Assembly: GCA_026419775.2 (NCBI GenBank)
Contig: JAOPGA020001751.1
Coordinates: 1 to 20,122 of the forward strand
Source of the DNA: Acrasis kona
Lineage: Eukaryota; Heterolobosea; Eutetramitea; Acrasida; Acrasidae
Reading direction: 5' to 3'
DNA length: 20,122 bases
Below are positions 1-8,871 of this stretch, piece after piece. Positions within the stretch are counted from its first letter, which is position 1. Each line of letters begins with the position of its first letter. The notes beneath the pieces were generated by a model. That model ran no database searches and was not told the DNA's origin. It saw only the letters and a list, made by a program, of their open reading frames with translations. The position numbers were made by a program, and so were the translations under genes.

Positions 1-71
1 CCTTCTACACGATTACGCACAATGCTATACTGCTGCAACACAGTATCTATGGGGTCGTGTTCATTGGGCAT
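1..71 (-). CDS. Start of an unknown gene, running off the left edge
   Basis: An ATG at 71 on the minus strand opens a frame of 23 complete codons (MPNEHDPIDTVLQQYSIVRN and on) that stays open to the first base of the window. It lies 88 bases downstream of the stop of the 160-867 gene on the same strand. Such close spacing is unusual for ordinary eukaryotic genes and more typical of compact elements. Too little is visible to name a product, and the start is chosen only because it is the first ATG of the open frame. Confidence 0.35.
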   Translation of the reverse strand, partial: MPNEHDPIDTVLQQYSIVRNRVE

Positions 72-159
72 GTCAGATGTTAGACATTTGAAAGGTTCGG
101 TTACAATAACAATAGCTTATGATGACAAGAAGAACGATAAGACAGTGAATGTAATAAGT

Positions 160-867
160 TTATTTCTTCTTTTCAAGACGTTTAAGACTTTTGCGTAGTC
201 TCTCCATGTATATTCTTTCCCTCTCCGGATTTGATTCCATGACAGGAAAATGTATTTTCGGTAAAACTATGTTGTTTGGATTGGGCACTTGTTTGACATG
301 CTTGGTGCCTAACGTCAATTGTCTTTTCGTCGCTCGCACACATCTTGCCATAGTATCACCATCAGACGTAGGAACAGGCCTTCCGGTTGCAGTGTCTAGG
401 GCAGTAACAGGCACTTCATGGAAGCAAAGTTTGGTAGTTGTTGGTTTACCTTGTACTTTTTTGCTCTGTTGCAGGTATACTGTAAGAGGAAAAGCCAGTC
501 GAGTCTCGTATTCCATGGCTTTGTCGGTGTTGACAGCGGCGGATGTAGCGAATTCACTGAAGATGTTTTTGTACTGTTGTTCATCCACCTCGAAGAATGT
601 TTTCTCAACAGGAAGGTGCAGTCTTGTTTTATTTCCAACCGGTATTGTCCTTGTTGCTGTCGATGTGTTGAACATGGCGTGAAACTGCTGCTCAGAAATA
701 GGTAACGTTTTGGTCGTGTTTGCAGGTCTATTTTTCTTCACCATCTTCTTCAAAACAGCAGCGGCATTTGCCAACACATCATTGTCGACAGGTACGTTTG
801 TGATAGCTCTTTCCGATTCAAAAACATAGTCGTCAACTTTAACGAGTTCATTTAAGCAGTACTTCAT
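160..867 (-). CDS. Unknown basic 235-residue protein
   Basis: An uninterrupted ATG-to-TAA frame of 235 codons, by far the longest in this part of the window. No family is recognised. The protein is hydrophilic and lacks a signal peptide or membrane segment. It begins MKYCLNELVKVDDYVFESER, has a Lys-rich patch near residues 40-47 (LKKMVKKN) and ends in a basic tail rich in Arg and Lys (RKSLKRLEKKK). The middle, about residues 85-160, reads like alternating strands rich in Thr and Val. An AATAAA overlaps the stop codon, so the transcript could end almost immediately. A second frame begins 88 bases further on the same strand. The compact pair could be the end of a large mobile or virus-like element, or two small host genes. 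No homology is claimed. Confidence 0.6.
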   Translation of the reverse strand: MKYCLNELVKVDDYVFESERAITNVPVDNDVLANAAAVLKKMVKKNRPANTTKTLPISEQQFHAMFNTSTATRTIPVGNKTRLHLPVEKTFFEVDEQQYKNIFSEFATSAAVNTDKAMEYETRLAFPLTVYLQQSKKVQGKPTTTKLCFHEVPVTALDTATGRPVPTSDGDTMARCVRATKRQLTLGTKHVKQVPNPNNIVLPKIHFPVMESNPERERIYMERLRKSLKRLEKKK

Positions 868-1690
868 TGTTGTATTAGTTTGTTTTTATTATGTTGGTAA
901 GGTGGTCTACATTGTTGATTAATATTCGTATGTCCTGTTGTTCTGCTATTATTTTTCAACCAATTAAATAATTTCTACGGACGGAAAATTTTTTTACCCT
1001 GCTGTGCAGCGCTCCACAAAAACACAACAACAAACACAATCCACATCATTATTAACCTCATCTCTCAATGATGAACCTGCATTGATTCGCTGCTACTACT
1101 GCTACCGCTATGGATGATGGACCTGCTACCTACTTTGCTCCTCCAGGACATATCAGTTAGAACGTAGGGTCTCAAGACCTGTAATATCGTTCAGTGGAAA
1201 ACTGGTAATCGATGCCACTTGGTACCAAGTACATTTTCATGCCCAAGAAATTCTGAACGACATCTCACACCTGTTAATGTACCGTCACAAGCTTACATAC
1301 CGCTCCGCCATCACTACCTATCAATAATTTCCACTTAAGGACGTAAACATTTCACTTTCAAGCAGAGTCGACCGCCTCCATTCACTTTAATATATACAAC
1401 AACGTGTGATGTTTGCCATCAACTCCTCTACGTTCAAAACCAACACTTCCAAAAAAAGCAATACTACATTAATTCACACACCCATCCAACGCAACGCACC
1501 AAATTGACATCCTGAAAGCAACATTAAGAATAAAAAGTTTACAGCGTGACGTCCATGACTACCACAACCTTTCAATAGATGAACAATCCAATAGCGCCCA
1601 ACTCCTCATCTTAGGCCACATTGCCAAATTACTACTTTGATCCTTCCTTCAGACAGTTGCAATAATCCAAGCAGGGCCTCCTCTTTCCCA
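868..1690. other. Non-coding stretch, little structure
   Basis: No convincing gene is visible. A short plus-strand open frame at about 1480-1640 reads coherently (it includes QIDILKATLRIKSLQRDVHD) and ends in TGA. It is unrecognised and has no good ATG, so it may be a coding remnant. Bases 880-980 would hold the promoter of the minus-strand gene at 160-867, but no clear TATA element stands out. Confidence 0.4.
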
Positions 1691-1860
1691 GGTTAGGTTT
1701 GGGTTTAGTGAAGGTTTAGTTGACTAAAAAAGGTTTAAAACATGTTTTTATTCATTTTAAAGTTAAAAAAAAAATTTGGGTTTAGGTTTTAAGGTATTTG
1801 GGTTTCAAGTCATTTGGGTTTTGAAATACAAATGTATATTCAAGTTATTTAGGTTTTAAA
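1691..1860. repeat. T/G-rich tract of degenerate GGGTTTAGG-like words
   Basis: The plus strand carries many variants of GGTTTAG, GGGTTT and AGGTTTTAA in about 170 bases, with almost no C. The words are not in register. It looks like low-complexity or decayed short-repeat DNA, with a passing likeness to telomere-type repeats but no perfect array. Confidence 0.5.
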
Positions 1861-1867
1861 TTTTAAA

Positions 1868-2089
1868 GGCACTGAGGAGACTTGAATCACATACTTATCA
1901 ATGGAAAATGGCAGCACAGCAGCCAGATTCTTGAAGACACCTAAAGAGGCTTGAATTACATATTTATCGATAAATTGAAGCAGCCAGATTCCTAAGGGCA
2001 TTCAAGAAAGCTTAAATTGGACATTCATCGATGAAAGATAGCAGTGTAACAGCCAGATTCCTGAGGGCACCCAAAAAGGCTTGAACTTG
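1868..2089 (+). repeat. Degenerate ~65 bp tandem repeat, about 3.3 copies
   Basis: Successive units start at 1868, 1936, 1997 and 2066 (68, 61 and 69 bp, then a partial unit). Shared words are GGCAC at the unit start, GAGGCTTGAAT, ACATAYTTATCGAT and CAGCCAGATTCCTGA. The units differ by point changes and small indels, so the array is old. It abuts the left side of the DIRS-type element and may belong to it or to its insertion site. Confidence 0.75.
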
Positions 2090-2169
2090 TCTTGTTGCTA
2101 ATATCCCAATTTTGATAGTTTTCAACTTTCGTAAAATCAAATCTGGACCAGAGGACGCTTTCCGAATTT

Positions 2170-2530
2170 AAGGCTATTCAAGAACAGCAGCTTCTCCACA
2201 AGAAGCAACTTCAAGTATACAGGCAAGCACAGAATGATTCCATGAGGGAGGCGATGGTGTTACGCTCGTCGGACATACACGACGTGGGATTATGTACCTT
2301 ATTCTCACACGTACTATCGCACGTGGCAGCAGTCCAAGAGTTGGAGATAGCCATGTCAGGCATTGGGAGAGCAGCACCCGGATTATCGACAGCACTAACG
2401 GCAGTAACCAACACACTGAACTCTGTCTCAGTGTACAATTATTTGCTTGGTACAGCGTAGCAGACAAGGAATTTGCAAAGAACGGAAGCTCAGACAAATC
2501 CAGGGCTCAAAGGGTACAACATTTTGCGCC
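2170..2530 (+). pseudogene. DIRS gag-like N-terminal part (element 1)
   Basis: Just upstream of the polymerase a plus-strand frame reads through a Gln/Lys-rich helix (EFKAIQEQQLLHKKQLQVYR) and then a helical, Ala/Val/Leu-rich stretch (around HVLSHVAAVQELEIAMSGIG). This resembles the structural protein that precedes the polymerase in DIRS and Pat-like elements. The assignment rests on position and composition, since gag proteins of this group are poorly conserved. It belongs to a broken copy. Confidence 0.5.
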
Positions 2531-2668
2531 CGAGGAATACCTGTTAGTGTTACCTTCCCTTTGCTCTCCAAATCCAATGAATCTCATGACATTGCTGCCA
2601 TTGTTGATGTTAATGGTACAGATGATGGTACAGATGATGGCAATGATGAGGAGGACGCGTTCACATAG

Positions 2669-3076
2669 TCATGTTCTCCCGTTGTTGTTGAACGTGTTAG
2701 GGTTGTTACCCTGCCCATCTGTACCGCTACCGCCTGAGAAGAATCCATTGTTCTGTCCTGAATTGAATCCTTGTCCACCAACATTCTGTGAATTGTTGAA
2801 TCCTTGGTTCCCAAAATTGTTGTTCCATCTTGGGCAAAATCCACGACCCATCCCTCTACCCAAAGAAAATGGTTGTTGGGCACCCCTACCCGTACCATTG
2901 TACTTCCACGAAAATAAAGGACATTCAAATCCTTTGTGACCCGGTTGTCCGCATTCTTTGCACAAATTGTTCGCGTACCAGTCCGGTTGAGGTACACTCA
3001 TCACCGGAAACGCAGTTGGAGCCTGTAACACCTTAACGTTAGCCTTCTCTCTTAATTTAGGCGCAATTTCCTGCAC
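2669..3076 (-). pseudogene. Gag-like CCHC zinc-knuckle part, antisense to the polymerase
   Basis: A minus-strand frame of 135 residues carries one retroviral-type zinc knuckle (CKECGQPGHKGFEC, about residues 39-52). A low-complexity tail rich in Gly, Asn, Gln and Phe follows. Such knuckles bind nucleic acid in the gag proteins of retroelements. Its orientation is opposite to the flanking gag-like and RT parts, so it is either a rearranged piece of this element or a remnant of another one. It is treated as a fossil. Confidence 0.7.
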
Positions 3077-3081
3077 CGCAG

Positions 3082-4919
3082 GTGTTGGAGTGGTGCAAGG
3101 GGATAATTATTCCAGTGGATACAAGGAGGCCGATTGGACGAGAAGGAAGGGGTTTGAGGGATGCGTCGAAGTTGGCATGGGTCACGGAGCTGTTTGGTAC
3201 ATGGATAAAGGCAGGGGTAGTGCAACGTTGTCTGGACCCATGGGCAATACACCAATATTTTTGTGTACCAAAACCTGGTCCAAAGTTGTATCGCTTGGTG
3301 GCAGATGTTCGGCCTTTGAATGCGTACATAGATATGAGCCAGTACAAATTCAAATTAGAGAGTATACCGTTCATGTTGGAATTGGTAAGGCTGGCCGGAA
3401 GGGGTTTGTATATGTTCAGCTTGGATCTAAGCAATGGGTATTTTCATTTAAATATTCACGAGAAGTCATGACAATGTTGGCATTTTTCTTCGACAACAAA
3501 TGGTGGGAATATTGCGTGCTACTTTTTGGTTATTGTATGGCACCTTACATATTTACGAAGGTCATGAGGGTTCCGATCAATTATATGAGGAGTTTGGGTG
3601 TTTTGGTAAGTATGTATTTGGACGACCTATTTTGTGTATATCCTACGTTATCTGGGGCGTTAGAAAACAGATCGCTAGTGGAAAAATTATTCCAAAAGTT
3701 AGGCTTAATTCGAGATCCAGCAAAAGGCCAATGGGAACCTGCGCAAGTAATAGAGATTCTTGGGTTCTCTATAAATTCCAAGGATTTTGTGGTGTCAGTA
3801 CCGTACAAGAAGATGGAGGCAGTCAAGATGTCTATTGGTTTGTTGATCGATCGTATTGGAGCTGGGAAGGTGATTTCTGCGAGGCAGTTGGCGAAGATGG
3901 CAGGTACACTGGTTTCGTTTTCACAAGCATTCTTGCCATCCAAGGTGTTCATCCAAGAACTTCATGGAGTGGTCAGCGCGGCAAATCCAAAATTGGTTGG
4001 TTGGGACGCTCCTGTAGTCCCTACAGAGAGATTATTGGAAGATTTGAAATGGTTATTGAGATACGCGGACAAATTCAATGGCAGGTTTTTCGGCCAACCT
4101 TCTCGTATTACTCAACTGACTACAGACGCATCTGGATTTGGTTATGGCTCTTGGCTTGGTTCATCAGAGATACGTCCTGTAGATATGTTATCTGGTCAAT
4201 GGCCCAAAGATTGGTCTTCTTGTCCACCATCATTTGTTATAGAGTTGCTTGCATTACTCAACGCCATAAAAGAGTTCAATCTGAAGACGGTTTATTTACA
4301 ATGGTTCACGGATTCAAAGTCGGGACTGTGTATGATGAACAGAGGAGGTTCGAGAAACGTTTGGGCAGGAAAACTGGTTCATCAGATTTGGTTGGAGATT
4401 TTTGATCGTCAGATATATTTTATGGAGCCGGTCTTCAAATCTGGTATTTCGAACGTGCTAGCGGATCAGCTGAGTCGACAGATAGATTACAGCGACTGGA
4501 TTCTAACAGACAGTGCTTTTGCCCGGCTTCAACTGGTATTGGGACCATGCAACATAGACCGTTTTGCGTCCAATCTAAACAACAAATTACCGAGGTTCTA
4601 TTCGAGATTCAAAGTGGAGGGGACGGAAGCGATAGACGCGTTCTCACAAGATTGGAAGGACACAACCAGTTACTGTTGCATGGCGTTCGAGATTATCCCG
4701 AGGGTTCTCCGTCATATCAAAGAATGCAAAGCGCGAGCTGTCATAGTGGTACCTCGGTGGGAGTCGAGACCTTGGTGGGGTCTTCTCGTGTCAGGGGCAG
4801 AAAGGTGGATGGAGTTACATGGAACAGATTTTGCAGAGGGACCAACTCGGCACGTGGAACCGTTAAAGCAATGTTGGAAAATGGTAGCGGTTCTAGTAGA
4901 TGGAGCAAAACTCATTTAA
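3082..4919 (+). pseudogene. DIRS reverse transcriptase and RNase H (element 1)
   Basis: The RT fingers and palm are recognisable (VPKPGPKLYRLVADVRPLN, then FSLDLSNGYFHLNI), followed by the catalytic YLDD box (SMYLDDLFCVY) near 3613-3640. The RNase H domain follows, with TTDASGFGYGSWLG near 4120-4155, ELLALLNAI near 4240 and FTDSKSGL near 4305. A conserved DIRS-type C-terminal extension (GPCNIDRFASNLNNKLPRFY) comes after it. The enzyme would copy element RNA into DNA. It overlaps the recombinase frame by about 20 bases. The copy is broken, although most of the catalytic part is one long frame. Confidence 0.9.
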
Positions 4920-5752
4920 ACAAGGTAGCAACGCTAGTCAGATTATCAGGAATTCAAGGACATACTCAACCTATAGGAAAAAGTTTGCTAAATTTATGAT
5001 TCGCCGTCAGTACCCAATTTGCATAGAAGCTGTTCTTAATTTCTTGACGGAAGAGTTTTTCAGAACACGTAGTGGTAGGAACACCAGGGCTAGTGTGTTC
5101 GCAATTTTACAACAAGCATCGGCTTTAAATTGGTATGACCTTGTGGAACATCTAAGGTCTAAAGAAGTTTCTGCATTTGTAACAGCGGCGTGTAAGATAT
5201 CTCCTGTTGGGTTTAGATTATCACGGGATCCATTTCCTCTGGAGCTCATCAAGTTGTTTGTCGATACAAGAGGGGTTGGTTGGAAGCATGGTTATAACCA
5301 TTACGTCCGTACGTGCGCGTTTGTATTGATGGGATTGCGATGCATGGCTAGGGGTGGTGGGATGGCTAGTTTAATCAAAGAGGATATTACATTTGAAACC
5401 GACAATGTGCTTATTAACTTCAGACGTACCAAAACGCGCACTTATGGACGCAAAACTAGTGTTTTGGTTGAGGAAATGGATGAAGTTGAGTGTTGGTTCT
5501 ATTTCAGTCTTTTTGTTATACTCTACGGTGGAAATATCTAATCTGTTAAGAGAAATAGCTGAGCATATGAAATACCCTGGAAAATTTAGTTCCCACTCTT
5601 TGCGGATTGGTGGGGCGTCTGAGGCTGGTATCGCGGGGGTTCCCTATGCTACTATTCAAATCATTGGAGATTGGACCTCAGCATCTCTAGATTCATATTT
5701 GCGTTCTGATTCAAGACTGGGTAGAAATTTGTCAAAGATGATGGGTTTTTAA
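4900..5752 (+). pseudogene. DIRS tyrosine recombinase (element 1)
   Basis: This is the YR that DIRS elements use in place of an integrase. An N-terminal helical core-binding domain (TYSTYRKKFAKFMIRRQYPI) is followed by the catalytic domain. The first Arg lies in a GLRCMARGGGMASL context near 5330-5365, the HxxR box in HSLRIGGASEAG near 5595-5630, and the likely nucleophile Tyr in SASLDSYLRSD near 5680-5710. The YR overlaps the polymerase frame as is usual for the group. The copy is broken. Confidence 0.88.
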
Positions 5753-5788
5753 ATATTTGAATAAAGTGTCATTAATCATCTCTGAAGT

Positions 5789-5905
5789 ACGCCATATTTG
5801 AACAACTCCTGATTGTAAAATTGATGTTTGTTGTAACAACAAACTGAAGTTTTTCCTAGTCAATCAGGAGTTGAGTATAAATTCAACGGTCAAATATATT
5901 GTCCG
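5789..5905. repeat. Nested inverted repeat after the DIRS recombinase
   Basis: CAACTCCTGATTG (5803-5815) is matched by its exact complement CAATCAGGAGTTG (5861-5873). Between them a second hairpin, GTTTGTTG/CAACAAAC (5826-5844), has a 3-base loop. Outer flanks ATATTTGA and TCAAATAT are also inverted. The first 32 bases (5789-5820) recur exactly at 6555-6586. It could be a small MITE-like unit or part of the DIRS terminal apparatus. Confidence 0.7.
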
Positions 5906-5942
5906 CTTGAATTTTATTTTCTTTGGATACACACCTCTGTTG

Positions 5943-6028
5943 TATATCGCTCCCACCCTCCCACNGCTTGTTTAGTTCTCTGTATAGTTTGGTAGTTTTC
6001 GCGTTTATAAGTAAGGGGGGAGCATATA
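5943..6028. repeat. 86 bp inverted repeat
   Basis: TATATCGCTCCC at 5943-5954 is complementary to GGGAGCATATA at 6018-6028 apart from one extra base. The enclosed sequence holds an ambiguous N at 5965 and no coding signal. It may mark the right side of the DIRS-type element or an unrelated small insertion. Confidence 0.5.
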
Positions 6029-6141
6029 ATAGAGGTTGATCAAGGAGGTCATTGGAAAGAAGGGAAGATTATCTGTACTACACATTAGGTGGATAGAGGG
6101 CTAAAGATAAAATAGGATAGAGATTGATTATGTGAGATCTA

Positions 6142-6400
6142 AGGATAGGACCAGGTGGAGAAGAGTTGAGGCTCGTGAATAATAGGTTGCGTGCCTACTA
6201 GAGGATTGCGGTCTGTTCATAGGTATTATGATATTATGATATTGGATTGAGGTCCATTGATTAGAGGTTGCAGATTAGATTGACCATTAGAGGATTGCGG
6301 TCCTTAATAGACATCATTATAATTGTGAAAGGGGTTGAGACCCAGGAGGTTGCGGCCTAAAAGTATTGGATTGAGGTCCATTAATTAGAGGATGTGCATG
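6142..6400 (+). repeat. Scattered array of a GGATTGMGGTCC motif, about 10 copies
   Basis: Variants of one 12-base word recur at irregular spacing on the plus strand: 6163, 6183, 6201, 6244, 6264, 6290, 6331, 6346, 6368 and 6388. The best copies are GGATTGAGGTCC (6244 and 6368, both followed by ATTRATTAGAGG) and GAGGATTGCGGTC (6201 and 6290). The surrounding strand is markedly purine-rich and poor in C. It could be a degenerate minisatellite or a cluster of protein-binding sites. Confidence 0.65.
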
Positions 6401-6529
6401 GTGAGATACGAAGATAGGGAGTCAAGGCTTCAATACTTTGGGTAGTGGTTGTTAGGATAAGGTGAGAAGATAGAATAGCAGTAGTGTCAGGATCACAAGG
6501 GATTTGATGCGATTAAAGATGTGTAGTGA

Positions 6530-6906
6530 GGTGATGTATTATCCATAGAAATAAACGCCATATTTGAACAACTCCTGATTGTAAAACTTGTACAATTGTT
6601 CAATGAGGAGGCAGAGACTGCAATAGAAGACTTGAAGCCAGTAGAGAAAGAGATTGAAGAAATGAAGAAGAGAGCTACCAACTTCACAGCACTTGCAGCA
6701 GCAGCAAGGGATTGCTATGAGCAGTGGTGTCTATTAATTGAGACTACTGAAGATTGATTTAATGATCGCTTACACAGCCTTGTGTACTCGCCACCTCCCC
6801 AAAGGAGAAGACTAACAACTCCACCACCTGCAAGCTCTTAAGCACCTAATCAGCAAGAAGAACAAAAACAAGAAAGAGAACAAGAGGAAAAAAATGAACA
6901 ACAATC
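6530..6906 (+). pseudogene. Coiled-coil, Gln/Glu-rich coding relic
   Basis: The plus-strand frame open from 6530 to a TGA at 6755-6757 encodes a helical segment (NAIFEQLLIVKLVQLFNEEA, then EDLKPVEKEIEEMKKRATNF) with a clear coiled-coil pattern. Beyond the TGA the same frame continues coherently as a Pro-rich patch (VYSPPPQRRRLTTPPPASS) and, after a TAA, a Gln/Glu-rich tail (APNQQEEQKQEREQEEKNEQ), ending near 6906. It converges on the transposase relic at 6945-7310, so the two may be the paired genes of one DNA transposon. There is no good ATG. The product is unknown and the copy is broken. Confidence 0.5.
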
Positions 6907-6944
6907 TTAAAAGGCATGAAATAAAATGATTTGTTCATTGTTAT

Positions 6945-7440
6945 TCAGTGTGCATTAGACATCCAATTATGCATACAATGTCTAATAAAATTCTCAATTA
7001 TTTCTCTCTCCCTTGATAGAGCATTGATTGCTCTTTGTATTCCTCTTTTCGTAGTTTGAATATTTTCAACATCAACATACTCATTGTATTGAATGTGATT
7101 TTTAACATATCCAAATGAGAGCTCAATTGGATTGTAATCAAGGCTGTATGGTGGGAGGAATAAAAATGGTATGTCATTGTCAAGTAGCACTTCACGTGCT
7201 CGATGAATCTTTGCATTGTCAAGTACAAGAATAAATTGACCTTGTATATTAGCCCTCATTTCATCAATGAAAACAATAAAGTCATGTCGGTTGATACCTC
7301 CATTATTCACATCAGTTCTTCTTAAATAGTGGTAACACTAAGGTGCTGTTCTGCTTTCAGGCCAATAAGGTTGCAGTTTGTTAGTAATTATTTTGCACTA
7401 CCCTACATTCTCTTCACATCTTTTGGACGTCGCATATGAC
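6945..7440 (-). pseudogene. Tc1/mariner-like (DDE_3 type) transposase relic
   Basis: The open frame at 6945-7310 (121 residues) covers the C-terminal half of a DDE transposase, which would cut and rejoin transposon ends in the nucleus. It shows the second acidic motif FILVLDNAKIHRA (Asp 31) and the third, LPPYSLDYNPIELSFGYVK (Glu 63), 31 residues apart. The first base of the frame is a GTG, so this is not a true start. Upstream to about 7440 the minus strand still holds fragments such as HMRRPKDVKRM and EQHLSVTTI in broken frames, which look like the region around the first catalytic Asp. The N-terminal DNA-binding domain is missing. It is a decayed, 5'-truncated copy. Terminal inverted repeats were not found with confidence. 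Confidence 0.8.
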
Positions 7441-7700
7441 ATAAAAAAAGTAGAGCTCTATAGACATTGAATTAGAGGTTCCTCATCACTATACAACTGC
7501 AATTCAATTATTCAATTATGGTTTCGGAAAGTTGCCCAAATTAAATATAATAAAGTTTATCCTTTTTAATTGTTACAAAAAATAATAAGCCCGAGTATTT
7601 CCTACGGCTGTGAGGGGGTTAACAACAAAAACATTCTACATTGGGCAAAAATTATAAATACAATATACTCCATGAAAGAACAGGACCAATTGTATACTAA
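7311..7700. other. Mostly non-coding, between transposase relic and GIY-YIG frame
   Basis: The first 130 bases hold broken transposase sequence on the minus strand. From 7450 to 7700 the DNA is AT-rich. A plus-strand frame from 7570 that overlaps the GIY-YIG frame is open, but its peptide is unrecognised. It may be an upstream exon or chance. Confidence 0.3.
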
Positions 7701-8024
7701 CAAGAACAAGTCAGTATTGTACATGATCCTACAACCAACAAAGCAGCCTTTTACATCGGCATGGGTAATATAAACAAAGCACCAACAAGACATTTCAAAT
7801 TAAATCGAATAAGCACTTTGTCAAATTCGGCACGGATCATCAATCTGATCGCAACAAACATTAACCCTAACCACATAATACCTGGAGCGTTCATACTAAA
7901 AACATTTGAAAAAGATGAGGATGAACAAAAAATAAAATGGGATGAAGGTCAGGTTATTCATAATGTAAGAAATAACTTTAAAAATAACAAAATTAAGTTG
8001 TACATGATTAACATAAAATTATAA
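7701..8024 (+). CDS. GIY-YIG-like nuclease domain, probably partial
   Basis: The frame is open from just after a TAA (7698-7700) to the TAA at 8022-8024. It holds SIVHDPTTNKAAFYIGMGN, which matches the second strand of GIY-YIG nucleases (FYIGKG in many members), followed by Arg/His in APTRHFK, a helical segment (SNSARIINLIATNI) and a later Glu in KWDEGQVIHNV, where the family places its metal-binding Glu. The domain nicks or cuts DNA in repair, homing and some retroelement proteins. The first strand (GIY) is weak and the in-frame ATG at 7761 lies inside the motif, so the true start is upstream or in another exon. It faces a second GIY-YIG-like frame on the other strand. The family call is by motif only. 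Confidence 0.5.
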   Translation, partial: QEQVSIVHDPTTNKAAFYIGMGNINKAPTRHFKLNRISTLSNSARIINLIATNINPNHIIPGAFILKTFEKDEDEQKIKWDEGQVIHNVRNNFKNNKIKLYMINIKL

Positions 8025-8043
8025 AATTTTAATTCATAAACCG

Positions 8044-8733
8044 TTTGTAATAGCCTTCCTTCTTACTATAGTAGTCAATAAAAGAACAAACTGTTTTCAT
8101 TTCCAAATCTTGTAAATTTTTCAAATCTTTACTTTAAGAGACTACATATGCACCCTTAATAAAATGAGGCGACTTAATGGCACACGTTAATAATAAAGTG
8201 CCACCATCATATTTGCAATCACCATTGGCTAGCTTAAATCTTTCATATAATCTATCCGCAGTTGAACTAATACCAATGTAGAACCCATAAACACCTTCAC
8301 TAATACACTGTACAATCACATACAAGTAATGATCACATTTTTTCGCCAGTTGAACTTTGATATCCTGAGTGCGTAACTCAGAAGGTAAAATATCATAAAT
8401 ATGAATAAAATCCATTAATAATGCATCATCCAATGTAGTACCATCGTATACTTGACCATATTATTTATCATCAACATGATAATAATAAGTTACTTTAGAA
8501 CTTAGCAACTTATTGAAATCTATAACCTTGTCAGCAGATGATTTACAATACTTGACAATAGTAGCTGCACTTCTACATATATAATTCCTCATAATGTATT
8601 CACTAGTATCATACTTCTCCTCTGTCAATGTGAACATTAGAAAATAGAAAATTGAAAACACTGTGTCATTTACAGTATCACCACATTTGTAACCTACTGA
8701 TTTACAAATAACTAAATCAAGATGATTAATCAC
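8044..8733 (-). pseudogene. Second GIY-YIG-like gene, interrupted
   Basis: On the minus strand one frame reads coherently from about 8733 to 8044, broken only by TAA codons at 8461-8463 and 8134-8136. The upstream part is unrecognised, with several Cys. The middle reads LYVIVQCISEGVYGFYIGIS and then TADRLYERFK, which fits the GIY-YIG signature: a YVIV strand, a spacer, an FYIG strand and an Arg. After the second TAA it continues as KDLKNLQDLEMKTVCSFIDY and ends near 8044. No ATG opens the frame at 8733 (the codon is GTG), but TCTAATTTTAG just before it would serve as a splice acceptor. Either the gene is dead or introns remove the stops. It is tail to tail with the 7701-8024 frame. Confidence 0.4.
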
Positions 8734-8871
8734 TAAAATTAGACATTATTAGATCTCATCAACTTAAATAATAGTATTTAATTTTGATCACACTTAAAAC
8801 AACAAGGCGGTAACAACAATCCAATGAAAAAATAAAGTTTTAATTCATGATTGTCTTCATATAACGACTAG

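Larger units (their letters stand above)
2170..5760 (+). mobile_element. DIRS-type retroelement fossil (element 1)
   Basis: A tyrosine-recombinase retroelement recognised by its part order: a gag-like region, then reverse transcriptase and RNase H, then a tyrosine recombinase in an overlapping frame. Overlapping RT/RH and recombinase frames are normal for DIRS elements. All three enzymatic domains are present, but the copy is broken, with a handful of breaks, and is not fully coding. A gag-like zinc-knuckle part sits on the strand opposite to the polymerase. Element ends were not resolved: no matching terminal repeats were found at 2090-2170, while inverted repeats occur after the recombinase at 5800-5875 and 5943-6028. 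The long surviving frames suggest a moderately young fossil. Confidence 0.85.

Noticed and set aside
1691-1860. Interstitial telomere array
   Set aside because: The GGTTTAG-like words are out of register and never form two perfect adjacent units.
2292-2939. 215-codon plus-strand ORF with Met and Pro/Leu runs
   Set aside because: It overlaps the gag-like frame and is the antisense of the zinc-knuckle frame; its composition is a shadow of that Gly/Asn-rich coding sequence.
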